Part shown: positions 1-5,984 of the stretch, piece by piece
Layout of the letters: the number at the start of each line of letters is the position of its first letter
Position numbering within the stretch: position 1 is the stretch's first letter
Assembly: GCA_905479855.1 (NCBI GenBank)
Contig: CAJQOF010000081.1
Coordinates: 1-11,057 of the forward strand
Origin: an uncultured Cytophagales bacterium
Lineage (GTDB): Bacteria; Bacteroidota; Bacteroidia; Cytophagales; Amoebophilaceae
Direction of reading: 5' to 3'
DNA length: 11,057 nucleotides
The notes under the pieces: model-generated
Told to the model about the DNA's origin: nothing
Databases searched by the model: none
What the model saw: the letters and a program-made list of their open reading frames with translations, nothing else
Position numbers and translations under genes: made by a program

Positions 1-950
1 TATTGCAAAGTTGCACCGGTGCCGTTCTTACTATGAACGATAAAACAAAACCGCGAGATCTTGCGCAGGAATTACTAAACGCTGCCAAGGAGGGTAACAA
101 AGCAACCGTTGAACGACTCTTAGAACAAGGGGTTTCGGTAGATGTAAAAGATGCTGAGGGAATTACCCCTTTGGCATTGGCCTGTGAGCGTAACCACGCA
201 GCAGTAGCTGCTCTTTTGATCAATACAAAGGCCAATGTAGAACAAAGAGGTCGGTGGGGAAATCCTATATTATTACATGCGTGTGCGGCTGGCCTCACCA
301 AAACAGCTACATGTCTCATTCAGGCCAAAGCTGATGTAAATGCTAAAGGCAAAGGAGACACAACTGTCCTACAGTGTACTGTGGCCAATTACCGTATCAA
401 AAGCCTAGAACTGCTACGCAACGCCAATGTCAGTATAGCACCAAAACAACTGAAGTTGATATGGAATGAGTGCCGAAGCGGAATAAGAGCAGTATTTGCT
501 GATAAGCTCTGGGAAAAGCACAGCACTACCCCCCCCAACTGGAGCACATCTGAGGGTACAAAACGCGCACAAGAACTGTTTGCTATCAATGATGGCCGTT
601 GGATTAGGCAGGCCCTGATATCTCTAGACACCGTACATCAAGAGAATGCACCGATACTACTGGCAAGATTATTTGGGCTAGAAGAGCAAGCAACAGCAAA
701 AAAACAGTTGAGTAGGCTCAATACAGATCGTCGCAGCCAGATTATAACGCAGGTGTGGAACGGCCTAGTGCAAGCTCAGGAGACTGTAGAGACAATAAAG
801 ACCCCTACGGCGTTTCCCGAAGAGCTGGTGAACTTGATAACGGCCTATGTGGCATATCCTGCACCTTCTATGGCCAACGCATATGCTCAACTAAGACCTC
901 GACAAAAAGTGAATTTCCTGGAGTTTATTCAAACGCAGATGGAGCGTTAA
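1..950 (+). CDS. Ankyrin-repeat protein, probable lipoprotein, 5' end cut by window edge
   Basis: Four ankyrin-type repeats are visible at about residues 21-50, 51-84, 85-118 and 119-145 (numbering from the TTG at 3). They carry the usual pattern of a TPL or equivalent turn, a helix pair such as VERLLEQG, and a D/N-V-like hairpin (VDVKD, ADVNAKG). The remaining 170 residues are mostly helical and not recognised. An ATG at 33 could be a start. However, the frame is open to the edge, and the first codons read [L/I/V]-L-Q-S-C, which resembles the LFQSC lipobox of the gene at 3353-3985. I therefore think the true start is upstream and that the protein is a lipoprotein anchored by the cysteine at 12-14. 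Ankyrin repeats bind proteins, and in intracellular bacteria they often meet host targets; that role is inferred. The gene contains a run of eight C at 529-536 and converges on the lrp-type gene with three bases between. Confidence 0.85.
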   Translation, partial: LQSCTGAVLTMNDKTKPRDLAQELLNAAKEGNKATVERLLEQGVSVDVKDAEGITPLALACERNHAAVAALLINTKANVEQRGRWGNPILLHACAAGLTKTATCLIQAKADVNAKGKGDTTVLQCTVANYRIKSLELLRNANVSIAPKQLKLIWNECRSGIRAVFADKLWEKHSTTPPNWSTSEGTKRAQELFAINDGRWIRQALISLDTVHQENAPILLARLFGLEEQATAKKQLSRLNTDRRSQIITQVWNGLVQAQETVETIKTPTAFPEELVNLITAYVAYPAPSMANAYAQLRPRQKVNFLEFIQTQMER

Positions 951-953
951 ACA

Positions 954-1451
954 CTACCGTCCCTTTAAACAAGTTTGCAAACTTCCCGTAAGAATACCCC
1001 CCTCCTTCACAGCAGCCGTAATTACAAACGACTTTATATCCTTAATCTCTTTTATTTCGCTTAGGCGGTGCATAACCACCTGCTGGTAAGCTTCAAGATC
1101 CGTAGTAATCACCTTGGCAAAGAAATCTGCACTGCCCACCACCTGGTAACATTCCACCACCCCAGGGGTGGTGGCTATCGCTTGGCTAAAAGCCGCTACC
1201 TGTTCTTTCGTTAGCGCGTGCAACTTTATCTGCAGCAGCAGCGCCGTGTGTAGCCCCAGTTTCTTGGGATCTAGCTTAGCATGGTAGCTCTTGATAAAGC
1301 CACGGCTTTCTAGCTTTCTTACACGTTCTAGCGTAGAGGCCGGGGCAAGACCGACATGCTCGGCAAGCTGCGCATTGGTTATTTTGGCGCGCGCCTGCAG
1401 CTGCGCCAGGAGCTCGCGGTCAATTTGGTCTAGTTGAAATGATAGATCCAT
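954..1451 (-). CDS. Lrp/AsnC family transcriptional regulator
   Basis: The 165-residue protein has the family's normal size and two-domain plan. Residues 6-55 form the N-terminal winged helix-turn-helix: LDQIDRELLAQLQ, then ITNAQLAEHVGLAPASTLERVRKLESRGFI (read here in two parts, residues 24-40 and 41-53). Residues about 65-150 form the RAM effector-binding domain, with the GVVECYQVVGSADFFAKV strand-turn-strand typical of the dimer and ligand interface. Such proteins act as dimers or octamers and control amino-acid metabolism or related genes in response to a small ligand; the ligand and targets here cannot be told. The ATG at 1451 lies 30 bases after the prfB stop on the same strand, so it is probably the last gene of that transcript. 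Family assignment is firm; a specific member (lrp, asnC) cannot be assigned. Confidence 0.95.
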   Translation of the reverse strand: MDLSFQLDQIDRELLAQLQARAKITNAQLAEHVGLAPASTLERVRKLESRGFIKSYHAKLDPKKLGLHTALLLQIKLHALTKEQVAAFSQAIATTPGVVECYQVVGSADFFAKVITTDLEAYQQVVMHRLSEIKEIKDIKSFVITAAVKEGGILTGSLQTCLKGR

Positions 1452-1481
1452 AGGTTATAAAGCCTTGAAGCAGCAATGTTA

Positions 1482-2568
1482 CTACACAGCCTGCATGAGA
1501 TAGGCCTTAATAAAATCACCAATCTCCCCATCCAACACATTTTGCACATCCGTTCGCTCCACACCAGTTCGGTTATCTTTTACCAACTTATAAGGGTGCA
1601 ATACGTAGTTTCTTATTTGGGAGCCAAAATCGATCTTCTTCTTCGTGCTTTCAACCTTGGCTTTCTCCGCATTTTTCTCTTCAAGCGCCTTCTGGTATAG
1701 CCTAGACTTCAGCATCTGCATGGCCTTGGCCTTGTTCTGGATCTGCGATCTTTCTTGCTGGCACTCCACAATAATGCCCGAGGGAGCGTGTTTGAGCCGT
1801 ACGGCTGTCTCCACTTTATTGACATTCTGCCCACCAGCACCACCAGACCGAAAGGTTTCCCAAGTAATATGGGCAGGGTTAATCTCAATTTGGATACTGT
1901 CGTCCACCACAGGATAGGCATATACAGAGGCGAAAGAAGTATGCCGCCTGCCGCCGGAGTCAAACGGAGAAATGCGCACCAGGCGATGAATGCCAATCTC
2001 TGCCTTTAAGTATCCGTACGCAAAGGCGCCACTTAGCTCTAACGTTACCGACTTTATGCCAGCTGCCTCTCCCCGTTGGTAGTTGAGCTGTTTCACCTGA
2101 TAGCCCTGCTTCTCTCCCCACATAATGTACATCCGCATTAGCATCTCGGCCCAGTCTTGGCTCTCCGTCCCTCCTGCCCCAGGGTTAATCTCCAAGATGG
2201 CGTCCAGCTGGTCTTCCTCGTTCCGGAGCATCTTCTTAAACTCCAGCGCCTCCAACTTGTTCATTAGGGTTTGGTAGGCTGCTCCCAGTTCTTGGTCAGA
2301 AGCTTCACCAGCGTCGGCAAACTCTCGGAGGGTTGCCAGGTCATCTAACCCTTCTTGCACCGCCGCAAAGCTATCTACCCACAACTTCTCTGCCTTTGTG
2401 GCAGCAAGTACTTTGGCAGCACGTTTAGGGTTATCCCAGAAGTCAGCCGCAGCGCTTTCTGCCTGACTTTGCTGCAGCGCTTGCACCTTTTTGTCGTAGT
2501 CAAAGATAGCCCCGCAGGGCAGTTACTCTTGCTTTTGCCTCTTTGTAGGCTTCTGGTTTTATCATCAT
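1482..2568 (-). CDS. prfB: Peptide chain release factor 2 (RF2), read through a programmed +1 frameshift
   Basis: RF2 recognises UAA and UGA stop codons in the ribosomal A site and triggers release of the finished protein. The main frame (2486-1482) contains the RF2-specific SPF tripeptide in [14 protein letters not shown] and the catalytic GGQ in [16 protein letters not shown]. That frame has no good start of its own: its first listed codon is an internal GTG. The real start is ATG at 2568, or the adjacent ATG at 2565. This opens a 22-codon leader, [22 protein letters not shown], that stops at an in-frame TGA (2502-2500). A +1 shift at CTT continues as [16 protein letters not shown], giving 361 residues, the normal RF2 length. 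The arrangement is the classic autoregulation: low RF2 favours the shift. The gene starts 22 bases after the lipoprotein gene ends. Confidence 0.98.
2499..2514 (-). promoter_or_regulatory. prfB: prfB programmed +1 frameshift site
   Basis: On the minus strand the sequence reads CGGGGCTATCTTTGAC. It contains the canonical slip site CTT-TGA-C, preceded after one TAT codon by a G-rich block that takes the place of the AGGGGG Shine-Dalgarno-like stimulator in Escherichia coli prfB. A peptidyl-tRNA on CTT slips to TTT, so the T at 2502 is skipped and GAC is read next. Leader and body join exactly across it, in the order RGYL then DYDKK, as in known RF2 proteins. This shows that the stop is regulatory and not a mutation. 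Confidence 0.96.
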
Positions 2569-2590
2569 TTCTTCTCTGGCTAACGCTGGT

Positions 2591-3283
2591 TTAAAAAACT
2601 ACCTTATGGCGCTGGATAGCGATCTTCTTTTGCTCAGTAAGGATATTTTTGGTAATTACAATTTTCTTACGGTCTTTGGAAACAGCAGCACGCTTATCCG
2701 AAGCGCTCCTTATCTTTTTCTCAAAGGTGTAGGTGAGCACATAGGTGGCTCCCTTAAAAAAAGTTCCCAAATCAAAACTCGCGACGTAGCTATCATCCTC
2801 TATACAGTAGTATTGCACAAGTTGTCTAATGCTCTGGGGATCTACGCGCACAAACGAGTTGCGATCCATCTCAAAATGAACAAATTTTTTGGGATCTACA
2901 TTGGCGTAAATTTTACGCATCGCCCTATTTAAGGAAGCTATATTCTTAAACTGAAAGGTTAGCTTGAACTGCAAGAGCTTGGCACCACGTGCTGTGGCTA
3001 TTTTGCTAATGCCAGGTATCCGCTTAAGGCTATGTGCCGTTGCGCGAAAAGCATTATGCACAGTAGACTGCATAGGCTTAGCATCATCTTCTCGCAGTAA
3101 ATAGTTAGAGACTTTAATCAGCTTTGCTGCCTTGGACAAGTCTAGGGAAATCTCGAATTTCCCACCGCCATGGGCATAAAAGTGGGCAGTTTCACGTATA
3201 TCAAATCCAGTATTACAACTGTCGCAAGAAGAGAGCAGTAGCAGGCAGGGCAACCAGAAAAAAAAATAGTAGGTTTTTTTCAT
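2591..3283 (-). CDS. Hypothetical lipoprotein
   Basis: I do not recognise the family. The ATG at 3283 is chosen because it begins a textbook lipoprotein signal: MKKTYYFFFW, a leucine-rich core, then LLLLSSC with the lipidated cysteine at residue 20. An open frame upstream to 3328 would add a non-signal-like tail and is likely untranslated. The mature part of about 210 residues begins DSCNTGFDIRET and has alternating hydrophobic segments, for example GKFEISLDLS and KLLQFKLTFQFKN. It also has many lysines and ends in a basic tail. No transmembrane segment is seen after the signal. The pattern of an acidic or amphipathic strand followed by a DLS-type helix recalls a group of Bacteroidota lipoproteins with repeated beta strands, but the likeness is weak. 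It lies between a methyltransferase-like lipoprotein and prfB on the same strand. Runs of seven and nine A/T at 3274-3280 and 3258-3266 fall inside the signal-peptide codons. Confidence 0.8.
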   Translation of the reverse strand: MKKTYYFFFWLPCLLLLSSCDSCNTGFDIRETAHFYAHGGGKFEISLDLSKAAKLIKVSNYLLREDDAKPMQSTVHNAFRATAHSLKRIPGISKIATARGAKLLQFKLTFQFKNIASLNRAMRKIYANVDPKKFVHFEMDRNSFVRVDPQSIRQLVQYYCIEDDSYVASFDLGTFFKGATYVLTYTFEKKIRSASDKRAAVSKDRKKIVITKNILTEQKKIAIQRHKVVF

Positions 3284-3352
3284 AAGCAAGTCGTGTAACG
3301 TGCAGTATAAGCAGCTACTTATAGCCACTTCTGATTGCGCTGAATGGCCAAT

Positions 3353-3985
3353 CTATCCCCCAACCTTCTCGAACGACCAGACAAACGCAGGAGGAAAGTT
3401 GCGCAAAATATAGCCCACTAGCTTTCTATGTGGTGTAGCAGCAGTAGTTGGAGGCCGAAATAAATAGGTAAATTGAATAAACTTACCTTGCGGTTTTATT
3501 ACCTCGCAGCATGCCGTAATAATTGCTTTTTCAACTTCCGGAGGCAAATTCTTGAACGGAACGCCCGAAACCACCGCAGCTATGTTATCGCACTTACCGT
3601 CTAGCAGTGCTTGTATATTGGTGGCATCGCCCAAAATCGTCTGCACCTCCGGAAAGTGCGCCTCCATGTACGCATGCAGCTCAGGGTCCAGCTCTATGCA
3701 AATGAGCCGCTCAGCAGCAATACCCTGGTCCAAGAGTGCGCGGGTAATGCACCCGGTTCCGGGGCCAATTTCCACCACAAAATCCTCTGGGCCCTCTATA
3801 GTGGTCCATGCCTCTTTGGCCATCAATGCCGCAAGTCTCTTAGAGCTTGGGTGGACGGTACCTACCCGTTTGGGTTCGGCTTTCATTCTCTTGAGGAGGA
3901 TACTTTCCTCTTCGCTACAGCCATTAAAACAGCTTTGGAATAATAGCAAAGAGCAAAGACAAAAAATATAACTAAGTTGGCGCAT
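3353..3985 (-). CDS. PmtA-like phospholipid N-methyltransferase-type protein with lipobox
   Basis: Residues 37-205 match the SAM-dependent methyltransferase fold of the Sinorhizobium-type phospholipid N-methyltransferase (PmtA), which is related to rRNA adenine dimethylases. Visible are the entry block PKRVGTVHPSS (38-48), motif I VEIGPGTG (71-78), the acidic end of strand 2 in CIELD (96-100), GD (119-120) and the motif IV region VVSGVPFKNLPP (138-149). The tail NFPPAFVWSF resembles the family's RNLPPARVW end. PmtA methylates phosphatidylethanolamine at the inner membrane. Residues 1-19, MRQLSYIFCLCSLLLFQSC, form a lipoprotein signal with lipobox LFQSC. This is odd, because SAM is cytoplasmic. 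The methionine at residue 34 could start a soluble version of 177 residues. Substrate is unproven; a small-molecule or other lipid target is possible. The start at 3985 faces nuoD across 137 bases. Confidence 0.82.
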   Translation of the reverse strand: MRQLSYIFCLCSLLLFQSCFNGCSEEESILLKRMKAEPKRVGTVHPSSKRLAALMAKEAWTTIEGPEDFVVEIGPGTGCITRALLDQGIAAERLICIELDPELHAYMEAHFPEVQTILGDATNIQALLDGKCDNIAAVVSGVPFKNLPPEVEKAIITACCEVIKPQGKFIQFTYLFRPPTTAATPHRKLVGYILRNFPPAFVWSFEKVGG

Positions 3986-4122
3986 TCGCTGGTCTTAAAG
4001 TAGGAAACTCGTTATGTATGTAACTTGCGCGGCGTGGCCCATGGCTAACACAACCGATTGGCATAGAACTTTCAGGCAGCTAAGATAGCATGCTCGCTCT
4101 CCCCACATAATATTTTTACCAC

Positions 4123-5340
4123 ATGGCCAATAAAATTCAGTACACACCAAAGGATAGCCACCATGCGCAAGCTTCGCCCACCAAGTATAGGCCTGGGGAC
4201 TTAAAAGCCGAGGAAGTGCTGATCAATATAGGGCCACAGCACCCGGCTACGCATGGCATCTTGCGGCTAGAGGTGATCACGAACGGGGAGCTGGTGGTGG
4301 ATGTGGTACCGCATTTGGGCTTTTTGCATCGTTGCTTTGAGAAGCACGCAGAGGCTTTGCCTTACAACCAAATTATTCCTTTTGTAGACCGGATGGATTA
4401 CTTGGCGGCGATGAACTCGGAGCATGCTTTTGCCATGGGGGTGGAGCGGATGGTGGGTATTGCGGACAAACTTCCGCCTAGGGTGGAGTACATCAGGGTG
4501 TTGGTGGCAGAGCTCAATCGGTTGGCTTCTCACTTCTTGGCCATTGGCACGTATGGGGTGGACTTGGGGGCCTTTACGGCGTTTTTGTGGCTAATGCGGG
4601 ACCGGGAGCATATAGTGCGCCTGCTGGAGTGGGTTTGTGGCGCGCGGTTGCTCTATAATTATATCTGGATTGGGGGGCTCTACTATGATCTTCCTGTGGG
4701 CTTTGAGGAGCGGTGTGTGGAACTCATACTGCACTTAAAGCCTAAGCTTGCTGCCATTGATCAGTTGATCATAGAGAACAAGATTTTTATTGAGAGAACA
4801 GCTAATGTGGGGGTGCTCCCGCTGGACTTGGCGATCAATTATGGGGTTTCTGGCCCGATGCTTCGGGCTTCGGGTTTGCGGCTAGATCTGCGCAAGGTGG
4901 ATGGCTACTCGGTCTACCCGGAACTGGAGTTTACGGTGCCTATTGGGCAGGGCGCTATGGGCCAGGTAGGGGATTGTTGGGACAGGACTTGGGTGCGGAT
5001 GGAGGAGTGCAAGGAATCTATGCGGATTATTGAGCAATGTTTGGCCCGCCTTACGGGGGATCTTAAGCGTACTGCAGCCTTTAACCCGCAGCAGTTGGTG
5101 CCCAAAAAGGTGCGTACCCCAGCGCAAGATTTATATGTGCGGGCAGAAAACCCACGGGGGGAGCTGGGCTTTTTCTTTCGCGCTACAGCGCGGGGTACCC
5201 ATCCTTTTCGCTGCAAGGCACGTTCCTCTAGCTTCGCCAATCTTTCTGTGCTGCCTGCCCTTGCTCGCGGGCAGCTGCTCTCGGACTTGGTGGCCATTGT
5301 GGGTTCTATGGATATTGTGCTGGGGGAGATTGATCGGTAG
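4123..5340 (+). CDS. nuoD: NADH-quinone oxidoreductase subunit D (complex I 49 kDa subunit)
   Basis: NuoD is the 49 kDa homologue in the peripheral arm of complex I and forms the quinone pocket together with NuoB. The 405-residue protein is full length: GPQHPATHG near residues 37-45, the HLGFLH segment, VDRMDYLAAMNSEHAFA, the RGELGFFF segment and the family's normal end DIVLGEIDR. By homology to Thermus Nqo4 (His38, Tyr87), the quinone-contacting residues would be H44 and Y93, both present. One oddity is Cys at residue 71 in HRCFEK where Gly is usual. The gene is separate, not a nuoCD fusion. It is on the plus strand, facing nuoC tail to tail with 108 bases between stops, which breaks the usual nuoC-nuoD order. 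Its own promoter must lie in 3986-4122 or further left; none is clear. Confidence 0.97.
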   Translation: MANKIQYTPKDSHHAQASPTKYRPGDLKAEEVLINIGPQHPATHGILRLEVITNGELVVDVVPHLGFLHRCFEKHAEALPYNQIIPFVDRMDYLAAMNSEHAFAMGVERMVGIADKLPPRVEYIRVLVAELNRLASHFLAIGTYGVDLGAFTAFLWLMRDREHIVRLLEWVCGARLLYNYIWIGGLYYDLPVGFEERCVELILHLKPKLAAIDQLIIENKIFIERTANVGVLPLDLAINYGVSGPMLRASGLRLDLRKVDGYSVYPELEFTVPIGQGAMGQVGDCWDRTWVRMEECKESMRIIEQCLARLTGDLKRTAAFNPQQLVPKKVRTPAQDLYVRAENPRGELGFFFRATARGTHPFRCKARSSSFANLSVLPALARGQLLSDLVAIVGSMDIVLGEIDR

Positions 5341-5428
5341 GTGTTTTTGTTAAAGCAGTGCTGCAGCTACAGGCAGCGCGGGAGGACAAGGCTCAGGAGA
5401 AGACGCTGTAGGGCAAAGCGCTGGATTC

Positions 5429-5442
5429 TGATAACTGATAAC
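5429..5442. repeat. Tandem 7-base repeat between nuoD and nuoC stops
   Basis: Two direct copies of TGATAAC lie side by side in the 108-base gap between the two converging genes. Each copy holds stop triplets on the plus strand. With only two copies its meaning is unclear. No strong rho-independent terminator with a T-run is visible in the gap; the best hairpin (GCAG-TG-CTGC near 5356) has a four-base stem. Confidence 0.35.
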
Positions 5443-5448
5443 TCACTT

Positions 5449-5946
5449 CTACGTCGTCTCAATACCATGATACTGCGGCTGAATCTCATAATCCTTGCGC
5501 AGTGGATGGCCCTCCCAGTCAGCCGGCAATAAAATACGCCGAAGGTCCGGATGGTTGGTGAATGTAATGCCCACCAAGTCATAGCCTTCACGCTCGTGCC
5601 AGTTGGCCCCTTGCCAGATATGGCTCACGGAAGGAACTTCAGGCAGCGGTTCGCCAGGCTTATTCCGCGCCACTATGACCTTAAGCATCAGTTGCAGATT
5701 GTAAGGAATGGAGCAAAGGTTATAGATCACCTCCAGGGTGCCCGCCTCAGGGCCATTGTCCAGCGCCGTGATGCAGGCTAAGTAGTCGAAATAAGTTTTC
5801 TCATGGGTGTGCAAGAGTTGGCAGACAGCAACAATGCGGCTAGCGGGGATAAGCAGGGCCGGTGGCGTAGCATTATTATCTTCCCCCGAGATGGCTTCTG
5901 GGCCAAGGGTTTGGGTGAGGAGCGTACTGATTTCCTGAAAAGTCAT
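5449..5946 (-). CDS. nuoC: NADH-quinone oxidoreductase subunit C (complex I 30 kDa subunit)
   Basis: NuoC is the 30 kDa peripheral-arm subunit that packs against NuoD. The 165-residue protein has the diagnostic C-terminal signature WHEREGYDLVGI (116-127), then NHPDLRRILLPADWEGHPLRKDY (131-153, read in two parts around ILLP). The N-terminal half carries the YFDYLACITALD strand (52-63) and EVIYNLCSI (72-80). The protein ends soon after the signature at HGIETT, as in other short, unfused NuoC proteins. The start ATG at 5946 is preceded by AAGG with almost no spacing, so ribosome binding is probably not Shine-Dalgarno driven. The gene follows the ATPase-like gene by 38 bases on the same strand, and that gene separates it from its normal partner nuoB. 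No cofactor-binding cysteines are expected or seen. Confidence 0.96.
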   Translation of the reverse strand: MTFQEISTLLTQTLGPEAISGEDNNATPPALLIPASRIVAVCQLLHTHEKTYFDYLACITALDNGPEAGTLEVIYNLCSIPYNLQLMLKVIVARNKPGEPLPEVPSVSHIWQGANWHEREGYDLVGITFTNHPDLRRILLPADWEGHPLRKDYEIQPQYHGIETT

Positions 5947-5984
5947 CCTTATATGTTTGACGGTTTTAGCATGCTATCGTGCGG

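Noticed and set aside
3348..3355. Minus-strand TAGATTGG, seven of eight bases matching TAnnTTTG, before the small lipoprotein gene
   Set aside because: A single mismatch motif overlapping the end of the upstream gene, with no -33 element; such matches are common by chance.
3552..3971. Plus-strand open frame of 139 residues opposite the methyltransferase-like gene
   Set aside because: It is antisense to a gene with clear family motifs and shows no domain or signal of its own.
4097..4111. A 15-base direct match (CTCTCCCCACATAAT) to 2112-2126 inside prfB
   Set aside because: The prfB copy is ordinary coding sequence for conserved residues, the match does not extend, and nothing else supports a duplication.
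4111..4118. TATTTTTA, seven of eight bases matching the -7 promoter element, before nuoD
   Set aside because: It lies five bases from the ATG, which would require a leaderless or shortened transcript, and no -33 element is seen.
4914..5297. Minus-strand open frame of 127 residues inside nuoD
   Set aside because: It is a shadow of the well conserved nuoD frame; the proline- and serine-rich translation matches no family I know.
5341..5532. Plus-strand open frame starting with GTG directly after nuoD
   Set aside because: It runs into antisense of nuoC, its composition is arginine-rich and unlike a protein, and it has no independent support.
4084..5978. An 11-base inverted repeat, GATAGCATGCT at 4084-4094 and its complement at 5968-5978, flanking the nuoD-nuoC pair
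   Set aside because: Matches of this length are expected several times by chance in 11 kb, the core AGCATGCT is itself palindromic, and inverting the segment between them would leave nuoC and nuoD still convergent.
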